Shown: piece by piece, positions 20,767-33,300 of the stretch | Layout: every line of letters starts with the position of its first letter | Position numbering within the stretch: the first letter of the stretch is position 1 | Translations under genes and position numbers: made by a program | From: Phlebotomus papatasi | Lineage: Eukaryota > Arthropoda > Insecta > Diptera > Psychodidae | Length of the DNA stretch: 64,000 bases | Direction: 5' to 3' | Assembly (NCBI RefSeq): GCF_024763615.1 | Contig: NC_077222.1 | Span: 78,988,001-79,052,000, forward strand | Notes under the pieces: generated by a model | Told to the model about the DNA's origin: nothing | Databases searched by the model: none | The model's input: the letters and a program-made list of their open reading frames with translations, nothing else

Positions 20767-23700
20767 CTGAGGTACTGTTGTCTTGATCTTTTCGCGGACT
20801 GGGTTCTTTAGACGTTGAGGCGGCGGGATGAGACGCTGATTTGCTCTGTTGCGACTCTGAAGTATCCATTGCTTCCTAAATAATCCAAAATAAGTGGAAT
20901 TACTATATGTGCGCAATAAAAACGAAATACATAAAATATCGAAAAAGGATATACAGTAGAACTCCGCTATAGGCCATCGCTCTATAGGCCACAATTTATA
21001 GATCGTTGATTTCAAAACACTGATTTTAAGTTAGGTTATGTTTTTTAGTACGAGACATGCAATGTTGTCATACAGTAGACCCTCTCTCAATCGGAAATAT
21101 GGGGCGAAATGTCATCCGGTTTATCGATAGATTTGGTCGTCAAAGCCTTTGTAAATTCCACAAAAAGCGCTCAATTATAAAGAATCACGATAAAATAGGA
21201 AGAACTACAGCGAATTAGCTTCATAATTAAACGTGAAAATTATCAACAAAATTTTTCGCCCGATTGAAAAAGAGCCGATTGAGTGAGAGTCTACTGTACT
21301 GTAATTATTTTAATATTTTTGGCAAACTTTATTGAGTAGTTGTGATAATTGTGATCCATAATGAAGAGAGCGAGGACAAGTACCACAATTGCAAAGAAAG
21401 TGGAAGCCATTGAGCAATTTCAATACTAAAAGTCGTTGATAATTTTAAAAATGACATGGACAATAGTGCGACCCAAGTGTCAAATCTGGAACCAAATATG
21501 GACTATAGCGAGGCTCTACTGTAAGTTAATATTGATGTTAACTTCACTCTGGCATACTAGACATTCATCTTGGTGAAACCGCGTCATAAATAGAGTATTT
21601 ATTAATTGATTCTCGTGTTTAGGAATAATTTGAATACATCTTAATTGTATGCATTTGCTTAGTAGGGTTCTTGAGATTTCATAATGCAATAAAAAATATT
21701 GTTCAGTGCCAATTTTTTTCCAATTAGTGACAGGATAGCTTTGTTACGTAGCGAGTAAGAATTACAAGCAATGGTGTATATCGGTATATGACAAAAGTGA
21801 CAAAGATCTCAATTTCTGTCACTCTCCGAAATGTCAAATATATCGTCGGTTGCGTCTACCTCTGTCGTATCTGCATTTCTTTTGTATTAGCATTTCACGC
21901 AAGAGGGGACGTCTGTATTGTAGCTTAAACCGAATGCAGATACAAAACAAATGCAGGTACGACAGAGGTAGCCGCAACCGACGATATGTTTGCAAAGAAA
22001 AGTTTGCGTTGTGCACTAACGAGAGCTTGAGCGGCATTTATTGTTGATAAGGACTGACAAAATTGCGAAGTGATGTTTTCACTGAATTCCGGATGCACAA
22101 TCTAATTCTTAACTCTGTATATTTTTACTTAACCCTTTGTTAAGTAAGACCACCTTAAGGCGGGCATCACAAAAATCACATTAACTGCGATACTAGAAGT
22201 TTTTATTCATTTAAACTTGCTTTAATACTGACTTACTGACATTTCTTCTGAAGGTAAATGTAAATAAATGCAGTAAATGTTAATTTGAACGATGTAAATG
22301 TGTTTTGTCGATGCGTGCCTTAATACGTAGTAATTATTAGAGGCTTAAGTAGTCAAGTACAGCAAATATCAGATATCTAATCAATTGTTTCTTTCATTTC
22401 AGAGTTACTTACTTGATTGGAATCTTGATCAGCGTCTTCTCGGTTGGGGTTATCGTCAGATCCTTCATTGCCGGAATTTGAGTACATATCTGTACCCATT
22501 TTTACTTCCAACAGTTCAGGTGAGCCCTAGAAATTAGTTATTGATTAGATTCTTCAATTCCTTCAATTCATTCAAGTGTCTACGGAATAGGAGCAGTTTG
22601 AAAGATTTTGTCCCAGTCAACTTTAATAGAATGCATTTTTGGTCATTCGAGCCGATTTATTAACTACATTATTTTCTAAGATAAGTAGTTTAAGTGAGCC
22701 CTAGAAATTAGTTATTCATTGTATTCTTCAATTCCATCAAACCATCCAAATGTCTACGGAAAAGGAGCTGTTTGAAAGATCTTCTTGTTCAAGACAACTT
22801 TAATAGAATACATTTTTGGTCATTCGAGCCGGTTTATTAACCACATTCTTTTTTAATATAACTTTATATTAATATTAAGGTAAGTAATATTTTACGTCTT
22901 AGAATTTTACTAATAATTTTATAATTATTAAGTTTCTTAAAACAAAAACTGTAATGTTAACAAAGTAATTCTGTGATACGATTTTTTTTTAAAACTAAAA
23001 CTCTTTTGAGTGCATATGAATCGTGTTAATACTTACTTGAATGAGATTATCGCGGGATTCGTAGTCATCATAGTCATTTCCTGCACCATTTGAACTGCCT
23101 GATAATTTCCGCGGTCTCCCTCGTTTCCGTTTAGGCATAGTTAGTGCACTGCCTAGCAACGGATTACTCAGAAGCATTCCTTGTTGTTTCCGTTGCGCCA
23201 AATATGGATGGATTCTGTGTAACTGAGGCGGGGGTGGTGTGTGAGCTGGACCCAAGGGTCTTTCATCATTTACTTCTGTAAGACCCTTTATCCGTAAGCT
23301 TTCGGCTACCCTCAGAAATGCCGTTAGTCGTTCTTGATCTACAGAAACTTCCCCTCGATACATAAAATCCAGTAAGCTCTTCATATCGGCAAAGGGTACA
23401 TCTTTCAGTATAACGATGGGATGTTTTTCGGGGTGGTTGACAAACAGTGCCTGGAAATAGGGACTGCATGCCGATAACACCATCTGCAAAAGAGATGTGA
23501 GGGAAATATGAAAAAACAATCTGTTGTCCCTATATAAAATTTGGGGAAAAAAACAGATCACGGATAGGAGGAGCGAATGAAGTGGTTGCAGGGTTGATTG
23601 TGACACAAATAAATTAATTATTCCTATCAGTGTGTGTCAACAAAATGGGAAGAGAGACCCTGTTTGTTCGCCATGGCAGAGCAACAGAATGCCACGATAA

Positions 23701-24124
23701 GTCCTTTTCCGATAAACTCCTTATCACATGGCTGTAAAAACCTCCCCAGAAATTACTCATATCACAGTTGAAGCATATACAGAGTTTTTTTTTTTTGTTG
23801 TACTCTCCAACTCCCGATAGTGACTTGGCTTTTCTTTCTAAAGCACTTTTTTTCTATCAATGTCTATCGATTTTCATGAGCTCCTCGTGACCTTTTTCCC
23901 ACAAAGTCTCTATCACAGTGCACTGTACTATAGCCTGTGCGATAGATCAACCTAAATCGAGGGAATAAAGCTTCGTTCTCACTTACCTTGTGAGCTTTGA
24001 GGTATTGTCCTTCGACGGCTAATGTGACATCCGTAAATGTTTCAGCATGTAGCAATTGATCGAAGACAGATAGTAAATTTGTTTGATGATTGTTCCATCG
24101 AAGACAAAATCTTTGGGACGTCAT
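20767..24124 (-). CDS. ttk: tramtrack shared exons 1-4: BTB domain, AT-hook, acidic linker
   Basis: Exons 24124-23987, 23483-23037, 22526-22413 and 20875-20767 (138, 447, 114 and 109 nt) are bounded by GT-AG sites: donors AAG|GTAAGT, CAA|GTAAGT, CAA|GTAAGT and CAG|GTAAGT. They encode 269 residues plus one base. Residues about 5-115 are a BTB/POZ dimerisation domain (FCLRWNNHQTNLLSVFDQLL; HPEKHPIVILKDVP; MYRGEVSVDQERL; RVAESLRIKGLTEVN). At about 163-172 PKRKRGRPRK is an AT-hook, followed by LSGSSNGAGNDYDD, which with the BTB identifies tramtrack rather than lola. Exons 3-4 are acidic and Ser-rich. The start ATG is preceded by TATAAATAG|CAAAATG, a likely acceptor, so the 5' UTR probably continues in an upstream exon beyond 24.13 kb. 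This module recruits corepressors and dimerises in all three isoforms. Confidence 0.95.
20954..21521. mobile_element. TIR element (CAGTAGAACTCCGCTATAGG) hosting a nested family A copy
   Basis: It starts CAGTAGAACTCCGCTATAGG and ends ACTATAGCGAGGCTCTACTG, TA-flanked. Without the nested element 21073-21296 it is about 340 bp. Its ends resemble pogo/Tigger-like termini. It lies in ttk intron 3, about 80 bp upstream of exon 4's acceptor. Confidence 0.75.
21073..21296 (-). mobile_element. Family A miniature TIR element, copy 5 (nested)
   Basis: CAGTAGACCCTCTCTCAATC to GATTGAGTGAGAGTCTACTG, flanked by TA, inside the element 20954-21521. Orientation matches the copy at 10278. Confidence 0.83.
21839..21990. 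repeat. 150-bp inverted repeat in ttk intron 3
   Basis: TATCGTCGGTTGCGTCTACC at the left pairs with GGTAGCCGCAACCGACGATA at the right, continuing through CTCTGTCGTATCTGCATTT. The arms are about 50-55 bp with roughly 45 bp between. This is probably a tiny foldback MITE; the family is unknown. Confidence 0.7.
22518..22860 (-). repeat. Tandem duplication of about 174 bp that copies the exon 3 splice acceptor
   Basis: Unit 1 (from about 22518) and unit 2 (from about 22692) share GTGAGCCCTAGAAATTAGTT, the TGTCTACGGAA word, AGCTGTTTGAAAGAT/AGCAGTTTGAAAGAT and TTTGGTCATTCGAGCC. Unit 1 includes the true exon 3 acceptor (AATTTCTAG|GGCTCA, exon starting at 22526); unit 2 carries the same acceptor at 22700. 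Confidence 0.85.
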
Positions 24125-25378
24125 TTTGCTATTTATAAGAAAATATCTCTACTAAGATATTTTATAGGTGTAAAAGAAGAGATGAATAATACAAGGCGTT
24201 GTTTAACGCCTTCAGCCAGTTCCACGCAATTGTCTCTCCTCGTGAGCAATATCCTCTCAAACACGTCCAATTTACACCTTCCAATATTCAAAATGGAAGA
24301 ACTTTGCGAAACACGTTGTCACAGTAAAACAAATTAATTGCTTCTCAAAATTGTTTCTGTGGTTTGGAAGATTCTCCTTTTGTCCCCTTCACTGTAAATA
24401 GAATAAACGATCAACAATGAATGAGAATTGGTATTGTTCTGCTTATGGTTGAATATAATTAGTTAGAAATATTGTTATTCTACATATTTAATTTAAAAAA
24501 AAATGGGAGGATTGTATGTAAGAAGTGGGATATTTCTAGATTTAAGATCGGATAGAATACGTTATAGATTTCTAAAAGGGTTAATACGATGACAGCGCCC
24601 TCGAACGAGAAAATACGATCCAGAGAAATATAATGTCTAAGGAATGGTATTTGTGGAATTCAAGTTGGACTTGATGTTTTTAAAATTTACATGCGAATTG
24701 AGTATTTTTTTTTCAAGATATTCTTCGTATTTCTCTTGTGGATTTATTGATTTATCCTTGACGATTGATTCTGTAGAATCCAACTGGCTCATTCCAGCAC
24801 ACTCTTCTCCTCCTTCAGTTAATCGCCTCCATCATCTCACTCTAATGAGCCTCAGAGAGCATAGAAAAAAAATTCAATGTATGGTACACATGTGCGACTA
24901 CTCGTCTTATATATTTGATAGTCGCAAATTGCGTAATAAGATTCAAGAGAACACACACAGTCATGTGCTGAATCTACAGGTGTCGCTTTATTGATATCCC
25001 CTCATAGTTCTTTCTCTCTCTCACACTCAATACACCAACTGCAGGTTGTATGTGACTTTCAAGAGTCATAAATACACTTAAAACCTGAGTGGATTTTTCA
25101 TCTCACTCACACTTTCTTCCATTCATGCGACTATAAGCAGTGAAGAAGTAATAATAAAAAGAGACAGGCAAAATATGAATGGACAGTTAGTAAAAAAAAC
25201 AAAAATAATAAAACTCGCGGATAGAAAGAGAGGCATTATCTTATGTACAAAAGCTATACATCTTTCATTATGTAGGTGTACAACATTCTGTGAAATATTT
25301 TTTCTGACATTTTTTTTCACTATTTTATATACACTTCAACTTGAAATGTGAGCAAGTTTTAAATATGCAATTTTCTCT
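24125..25378. other. Upstream of the ttk start codon, no feature recognised
   Basis: Mixed AT-rich DNA with short chance ORFs and CACACA/CTCTCTC tracts near 24950-25030. It is probably intron 5' of the first coding exon. Confidence 0.4.
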
Positions 25379-26282
25379 TGTCCAATTTATATACAATCAT
25401 ATGCAGAGTGATGAAATCTTGGTCAACTTTAAACGCGTTTTTTTTTGACCAAGATTTCATCACTCTGCATATGATTGTAAATAAATTGGACAAAAAAAAA
25501 CGCGTTTAAAGTATATAAAAACACAAATGATACGAATGTTACATAGATTCTGTGTAACGTGTAGATAATTCAAAATAAACCATTTATTTTTAATGCAATT
25601 TTTCTGTAACTGAATAATGAAATTTTGTTTTTGTCTCATCTTTCTTCCGTTGTACATTGGCTATGACAATATTGTTGAATGTGGGTGATGGGTTAAGTGC
25701 TGATTGAGGGAGTGTCCCATAAGTTTTATTAAGTCTTTCGTGTGGACAGTACGAATAAATCTATCCTAAGAAAAGACTACAAAATCTAATAAGTTATAAC
25801 TACTAGTTTTAAATCTTAAAACTAGTAGTTATAACTTATTAGATTTTGTAGTCTTTTCTTAGGATAGATTTATTCGTACTGTCCACACGAAAGACTTAAT
25901 AAAACTTATGGGACACTCCCTCAATTACAATCATATGCAGAGTGATGAAATCTTGGTCAAAAAAAAACGCGTTTAAAGTATATAAAAACACAAATGATTC
26001 GAATGTTACATAGATTCTGTGTCACGTGTAGATAATTCAAAATAAACCATTTATTTTTAATGCAATTTTTCTGTAACTGAATAATGAATTTTTGTTTTTG
26101 TCTCATCTTTCTTCCGTTGTACATTGGCTATGACAATATTGTTGAATGTGGGTGATGGGTTAAGTGCTGATTGAGGGAGTGTCCCATTAGTTTTATTAAG
26201 TCTTTCGTGTGGACAGTACGAATAAATCTATCCTAAGAAAAGACTACAAAATCTAATAAGTTATAACTACTAGTTTTAAGAT
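25379..26282. repeat. Compound hairpin and direct-repeat array
   Basis: A 48-bp inverted repeat (25379-25426 and 25445-25492) is followed by a segment of about 320 bp (25492-25812). Then comes its last 110 bp in perfect inversion (25816-25925, 3-nt loop), part of the first hairpin again (25926-25958), and a second copy of the 320-bp segment (25959-26280) with a handful of substitutions. There is no protein of interest. Confidence 0.88.
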
Positions 26283-26699
26283 TTTCTTTATTAACAACTT
26301 TATTCTCGTGAATTATTCCGTAATTTGTCTTATTAGCATAACTTCTATAAAGATCTTTTGGATCTTTTCCTATAGTCAGATTTTAAGTGTGTTGGACAAA
26401 TATAAAATGCGCAGCAGTTGAAAGGTTGAGATCCACTGCCTTATTTGTATTTTGAAGAATCCCAAAAAACATCCCACCCAATGATGTCCAAATTGAATTC
26501 AATATAGGAGTCAATAATACAAAATTGCGTCACGTCACTCTTTTATCCGAGTGGCCCCGCGAGGAAAAATTTGTGTGTAGCATAGAAAAAAGAAGTTTTG
26601 GTGCGGAGTATAGAGAGGCTCAAAAAATAAATGACTCACAAGTTTTTTTCCAGTATGGCACACTGTTAGATTTTGGTGGACAAACTATTTTTTTTTCTC

Positions 26700-26850
26700 A
26701 TGTGGATCCTGCCGCCATTTTAGCGCGCGATCGCGCAATCCACGCGATCGTGGTGGATCTTCGTGACTTTTCTCACCCGATCCGGTCTTGTGTTTGCTCT
26801 CTCGTTTGGGCTTCGTGTGTGATTTTCACACACATACTACAGTAACTAAG
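26700..26850 (-). promoter_or_regulatory. Candidate ttk 5' exon or promoter patch
   Basis: On the minus strand a GC-rich patch has a possible donor (CCGGATCGG|GTGAGA, exon side ending at 26777), which could splice to the acceptor before the ttk ATG at 24128. On the plus strand GCCGCCATTTT resembles the Pho/YY1 core (GCCAT), and GCGCGCGATCGCGC is nearby. This is suggestive only. Confidence 0.25.
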
Positions 26851-27337
26851 TACTTAATTCTCAGTATTATTATCCTCCGCCCCAAGATTCTGCTTATTAA
26901 ACTGGTAATTTTAGGGTGTGGGAAAGAAATGCAATCTTTACTGAATTCAACAGTTTTTTTTTTGATTTTACTGCATTATTAATTAAAACTACTACATATC
27001 CTTAATGTATGGAAGGGAAAATTGTTGCTTGTAATAACGTGGGAAATGTAATTGGATTATTGACATTTACCTTTAAAGTGACAATTTATTCTCTCTCACT
27101 CTCTTTACTGTCTCTGTATCTGTGCAAATTACTATAATTAACTTGGCATTCGTTGGGAGAAGAGAGATACGATTCAGTGAAATTCAGCCCCACAAGGACT
27201 TAACACTTTCACAGTTCTATCTTGTGTCACATGAATATACACTCACACTTTTATAGAAATTTTCCACAATTTGCGCCAGTAGCGCCTCCACAATTTTTCC
27301 CTGGGACATTTAGATTTTTCATCCAATGAAAAAAAAT

Positions 27338-27359
27338 TATATATATATATATATATATT
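27338..27359. repeat. (AT)n microsatellite
   Basis: About eleven consecutive AT units. Confidence 0.95.
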
Positions 27360-30300
27360 TCACTGTGGAAAGTCCTTAGATAAACTACCACTAGATGTGA
27401 GCAATGCGTTGGTGTTTCCACTAGTTTTGATTTCTGTGGGGAAATATATTTGAGCTATTTCAGGAGGGTAGAGTGGCACTGTGGTGAAAGACAAAAAAAG
27501 AAGTGTGCGATCACTCCTCGTAGGATATTAATACTGAGAGAAGAGTGCCATGTAGCACGAGAGTAACTCTCAGAATTGGGAGGGATGAAATTCTCCTCAA
27601 AATAGATGACGACACTGTATAAAAATTCCGCAGTCGCGAAGTCAAGCAGAATATCCCACCGTCATGGTTATTTACTGATGGGGCAAATATGTATACGTGC
27701 ATGGATTGAAATTCCCCATGGAGTCACTCAGCGGGCTCTCACATATACATTGACATTGAGGTGGATATAGCGGGGAGAGCCCCAACATGGACGCCAAGTC
27801 AGCAAAGTTCCACATATCCCTTCCTTTTTCACTCTCTCACACCTTCCCTATCTTACCATTTCACTCTGGCTCTCATATTCAAATAGGATTGGGGTTAAGC
27901 CGTGGTTATATGTATCTCCCTTTAATCTCTCATTCTCACGATTCTCTCTTGGATACTTGTGGTTCTATTGAAGTCTCTCCTCTATGAGTGGGTAGGATAA
28001 AGCGCCTACTTTGCCTAGCCACACAATTGTGACAATTGAGTACATTCTACCATGTAGCAATTGATTGGACTTTTGACGAACTTATGCCCACTCTGATGGT
28101 GGTTAAAAAAAAATCATAAATGTTAATGTATATGTGTGGGGAGTTTTGTTCCATGCTCCACAGAGTAATGTGGAAGAAAAGTAAAAAAAAGCCACTTCAG
28201 TATATTTGCCTGTTTCGCCATCGTCATCAAAGCATGATCATTAAATACGATCGTCCACACGAGGGGAGGCGTACTTTGCGGTGGAAGTCACGATTAACGC
28301 CACATCGATGTGGTGGTGGGTAAAATGTGAAATCATCAGTAAATTCTCTCAAGTGTGGCAAATCACGAGGCTTTTTCCCATCGACATATTTATTTCTTAT
28401 GAAAATAAACCCTCTCCCTTCCTGACTCCAAAATCAGTCTCATTTTACACATTTTTCAGGGTATTTTGTAATGACTTTGTGGTTAGATTCAAATTACTCT
28501 ACAAAAGTCTACACAATCTCAGAGATCGAAAAAAGGGGTGGATGCATAAGCGCTTTACGGTTCTTTCTATTTTTTTTTTTTTAAATTTCTATCTCATTTA
28601 CTGAGAAAGTATGGTATAAAAAAAATTCTTATCAAATTCCTGTATCGCATACACACATACTTTTATGGCGGGTAGATAATTTTTTTTCTCGTCTCACAAT
28701 ATCACTCTTTCTTCGCAATGTGACAACAGAGAGGAATTAAGCCGAGAATATACTTTCCTTTACAGCTCCTATCGACCAAAAGAACTGCCAATTCATGCTA
28801 CTTGGTACAAAAAAAAAAACTTGCTGATCTAGAAATTTTCAAGTTTGAAAAGTCTACACAACTCTGGGTAGAAAGTCGCCCTTCGGATGGAGACATCCGA
28901 ATGCCCCACGATTCTAACACGATTCCTAGTTTAATGTTTCCAAGTCGGATGCCTGTGTGAGTATGGCGCAATTATAAAATATCCCACATCGCTTTTTGCC
29001 AGTGCTAGAGAATATTTAAACAAAAAAAAAAGCACAGTGTATGTCCCAAGAGGGAGTTAGCAATTCGTGATGTGCGCAGTGAATTTCCTCTTCTGTAGTC
29101 ATCATATTAAATATTTCCACGTTCAATTGCCATTTTTCCATCCTCGTTCTCACCACACCACCTCGTCCCAGTGGCCGCTTTGTTTTTCAAATAGCAGAAG
29201 TTGCCTTCACTACTTCAGCAGTAATGTTAATTGGAGATTTTTTTTCATATCCCCCCCTTGGGCAAAGCAAGAACTGGGTGGTGAGTGTGGCCAGGCCAGA
29301 GGCCGCAACTTCGATGGAACACACATTGAAATCAAGAGAAAAACAACATGAAAAAGGCGAAAACTTGCTATGGGAAATTTTTAAGGCTGAAAAAAACACC
29401 ACTTGGGGTGAAATTCGTGTCATTTCGAAATATCCCATCCGTTAGGGAGACATCTTGCTGTCAATCAAACAGTGACCTCAATGGAAATTTTGCCCTCTGT
29501 TTTTCTGAAAAACTCTACCTAGCAGTTTCCATTCAAATAATTTTTCTCAGTCTTGTGTCAATTGAGTGGGCAAAGAGAAGAAATAATGACGAAATTGCTT
29601 TATGTTATTGACCTAAATTCCGGCTAAAGTCCTTCTCTAATGGAGCGCATTTGGCTCCAGGGGGGGATTACTTGCTTCGACTAGAGTCACTCGTATCTCA
29701 CGAGTGGTTTCAGTGGAGATGTTGATGTTTTTTTATATTCCTCTTCATTGGTGCTTTTTTCATATATATTTTTTTTCTTAAGTCTGTTCCGTTGGACAGC
29801 AAGAGGAGTATATTAGGTGCAGAAGAAAAGGAGAAACAGAGGAAAAAAAAGATGATGGAGACTTTCTAAAAATGCTAACAGTGGAGCCCAATAAAATGCC
29901 TTAATAGTGGTGGAAGCTCCAAAGTTAATTTGAATTCCAATATATCGCTTGAACTCTTTTTTTTTTCTCTCGAAAAACAACCCACACACGTGTACTGTAT
30001 TCCTCCACCGCCTCCACCACCTCTTTTGAGATACAATCATCTTCTTTTGGCTCAGTGATCAAATATAGAAAGATCCTAAAAATGCGTTGAGTGTTTCTTT
30101 ACACCCAAATGGTCTTCTGAGGATGTTAAAAATAGCCTTGATGCTATTGACGAAGGGAGAAGGATATTCACCCCTTTTTTATTCACCACACTCGCGCATC
30201 TTCGTAAATGGCTGTGCTCTGTTTCCCAGGAACCATCTTGGAAAATGCATATGGGAAATTTTTTCTCACTAATCTTGCGGGTTGGGACTTAAAAAAATGC

Positions 30301-33300
30301 TTTTTTCCCTTGTACAATGGATATGAAGAGACGCGAAAAGGCATTTTTCCACGCCTCTCCTCAATACCATGTTGGATAGCGCTATGTTGGGTGTTGAGGA
30401 AAGCTCTCTTTTACAGCCACGATCGTGTCAAGAAGAAATGCTAGTTCACACGGGCTCCACACCACACATATTGAAGACACACTCGATAGTTGAGAAGGAG
30501 AAGAAATTGGGGTCGAGGAGTTCAGTGACCGATGCTTCTTACAAACTATTCAACATTGTATCATGGACTCTTTTTTATAATCGTGTGTGGAGTCGAGGCT
30601 TTTTTTTTCTTTTCTATTTCTTACATGTTCCTCGTCACTTCGTCACATAAGAAAGGAGAAAAAGAGTCCCAAAAAAGATTTGTTTTTAAAAATATAGCTG
30701 GTTTTTTTTTGTCTTGAAGAGGAAAATCTTGTCCAAAGTTTGATTTCATAATTAGCTTTTATGTGACTATATTATCTATGAGAATGACGGAACGAAGTTT
30801 TCGAGAGAAAGAGAGAGAAGCGTTGACATTGCTTCTGATTTTATTATTTATTTATATAACAACATACCATAATATTGGCCATTCGCTGACGGATAATTAA
30901 TAGGCGGCATACCAATACGCAGTAATCAGCTGATCTCAGGTGTTACTCTTTAATGTACATACACTGTTATATTTATTAGTTGTTTTCTTCTTATTTCATA
31001 TCACAAGAATGCCTTTTTTTATGACTGTGATTATTTATTTTCGAATACTTGAATCGGTTTGCAGAAACATAAATAGTGGATTTATATTTGATGTATCCCA
31101 ATACTTGGTATTTCCTATGCTAACTCTAAATTCTTATTCTGCGTCTTGATAATTTTGCTGAATAGCAAAATAGCCCAAGTTTCTTGTTGATCATTCTCAT
31201 GAAGGACTTGTGATTTCGCCCCAAAATTCCCGCTAAAAAGTCATTTGGTGTGTTCAGTAGCCAAGTTTCATTGCAAACACCCTGGATTTCACAATATTCT
31301 GGGAAAAACCACTTTACAGTGGCAGGAAATTCGTGATTCAGGGTTTTTATTTGGAGAAGCGCGAGAATGAGAGAGCAAGATTTGCGAGTGAGATCGCGCG
31401 AATAGAAGGGTGGGGCGGCTTAAGGTAGGGCTGCCCAAAAGGAGGTGATCGTGTTCATATAGCGCTTAGAGAGGATGTTCAAGTCTCAAGCCTAACCCCA
31501 AAAAAATTACGACACAACTTTATTTTTCGCCTTGCAAACGCACATTAAACCAGAAATTGCGAAAGAGAGAAAAAAATGAGCAGTTTAAATAAAAATCCCC
31601 CAAGTTGGAGAAGGCAAACAGAGTGTACATGAAGTGGTGTAAGTGAAGGATTTTACCATGTATTAGTTGGGGAGAAGATGTTATAAAAAAAAATCGCCAC
31701 GTACCTACTTAATTTTTATGTGATTGGCAGGGCTGGTAAGTCCGTTTCGCCTGAATCACGAACAGAAATAATGAACAGTGGAGAGTTAACCCTTTGGCGC
31801 ACAAATTTCCTGTTTTGCACACAGCACATTGAGTTTTCTTTGAGATATCCACAGTACGGGTAATCTTTATGGTAGAATTTTCAAAAGGCACTATTTTCGT
31901 CTCACAACTCCTTTGCCAGTCAATTTGAGCTAATTTTTTTTTGTTGTCTTGCTAAATTTGCACGGTAAATCACTTAAAAATCCCAGATTTTATAAATGAA
32001 AAACCAAATGTCCGGATATAGTTTTTTTTTCACGAAACTTTTTGTTGCACAGTTTTAACGAAATCTCCTTGAAACGTTCCCGAGTGATAATATTTTCCTT
32101 GAAAATCACATTAGAAACTTTGAAGTAATCCAAGTGAATCCAAAGTGGTGATGATGAAAATCCTCATGATTCATCTTTTTTTTTTGAATTGCTGGCACAT
32201 TTTTTTATTTTCATCAAGTTTTATGTGTGCACTCTCTAAATCTTGGAGAAATACTTCAAGATTTTTTCAAATTTACTTATTTTTTTCTTTTAAATTCTCA
32301 CCACAAATTAACAAAAAGTCATGAAAACGTACAATTTTGAGAATTGGATGACGTCAATATGTAATTTGTATGGAGACACGTAAAAAACTGAGAGTTCTAT
32401 CTTCTTGCTCCAACTCCCCCTGATTCTAGAGAGAAGTTCGGAAAAATTCAGAAATATATTTTATATTAACCGAAATGTCACTGTTACACTTTTTCTTCAC
32501 TAGGTATGTCTTGAGCAAAGAATCACTTTTAGGATGAAACATAAGTTATTTCAAGGAAACTTATAGATTTAACAAAAAAAAATTTTCAGGAAAATATTTT
32601 CCTTCTGTCGGAACTTTTGCACTTTTCGTGTGGAAATGCAAACCAGTTGCTTGGGTGTTTTTGCTGAGAAAACTTAAATTGTTGAAATAATAATAAAATA
32701 AAAAAATAAAACTGTCGCACTTCTGCCTCCTTCAGCGTTTCCTTGAAAAATCCATGGTAAAATGCTGGTGTAGCACTCCTGAACCCGACTAACGTACGTT
32801 CCGTACCGCAATCCGCGGCAATTTTCATACAACTAAACTCAATGTTGAATGTAGAGAAATGTCGAGGAGTTAACTCGATGGCCTATACTAGTATGACTTT
32901 GTATCCGTGTGACTCTTTCGAAATATTTTGAAGTTGTGTGTAAGTTCTCTCTTCATTCGTTTTCCCGTAGATGATATATATGTATATACCGTCCTTACGC
33001 CACATACGAATACCGGCACTTTGTATGCGTAGTGGTGAAAAACCCATAGAAAATTGCTGAGAGAGCGAGAGACTTAAAAGCTACCCAACCCATCCGTCCC
33101 CCAAACATCATTTTATTCCTCTGACTTTTTGAGTCAAATAGAAAATCAACCCATTATTTGTGGGTTGATTTGCTTATGTATATGAAAGATATTTTTTTCA
33201 TATGATGATCATCTATCCCATTCCTTCCAATTTGACTTTTATGAAGATTTTAACACACCCAGGCTCCTCCGATTTCAGGTTCTCTCTTGCTCGCGGGGCT

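Noticed and set aside
22995..23606. A 203-codon single-exon BTB protein on the minus strand
   Set aside because: Its first 41 codons are intron 1 and its last 14 lie beyond the CAA|GTAAGT donor; only 23483-23037 is exon.
22995..24124. BTB exons as longitudinals lacking (lola)
   Set aside because: The BTB sequence plus the PKRKRGRPRK AT-hook and LSGSSNG..NDYDD block, and p69/p88-type fingers downstream, fit tramtrack, not lola.
26525..26845. 106-codon plus-strand ORF
   Set aside because: No recognisable domain, no splice-site support, and it overlaps a GC-rich patch that inflates ORF length.
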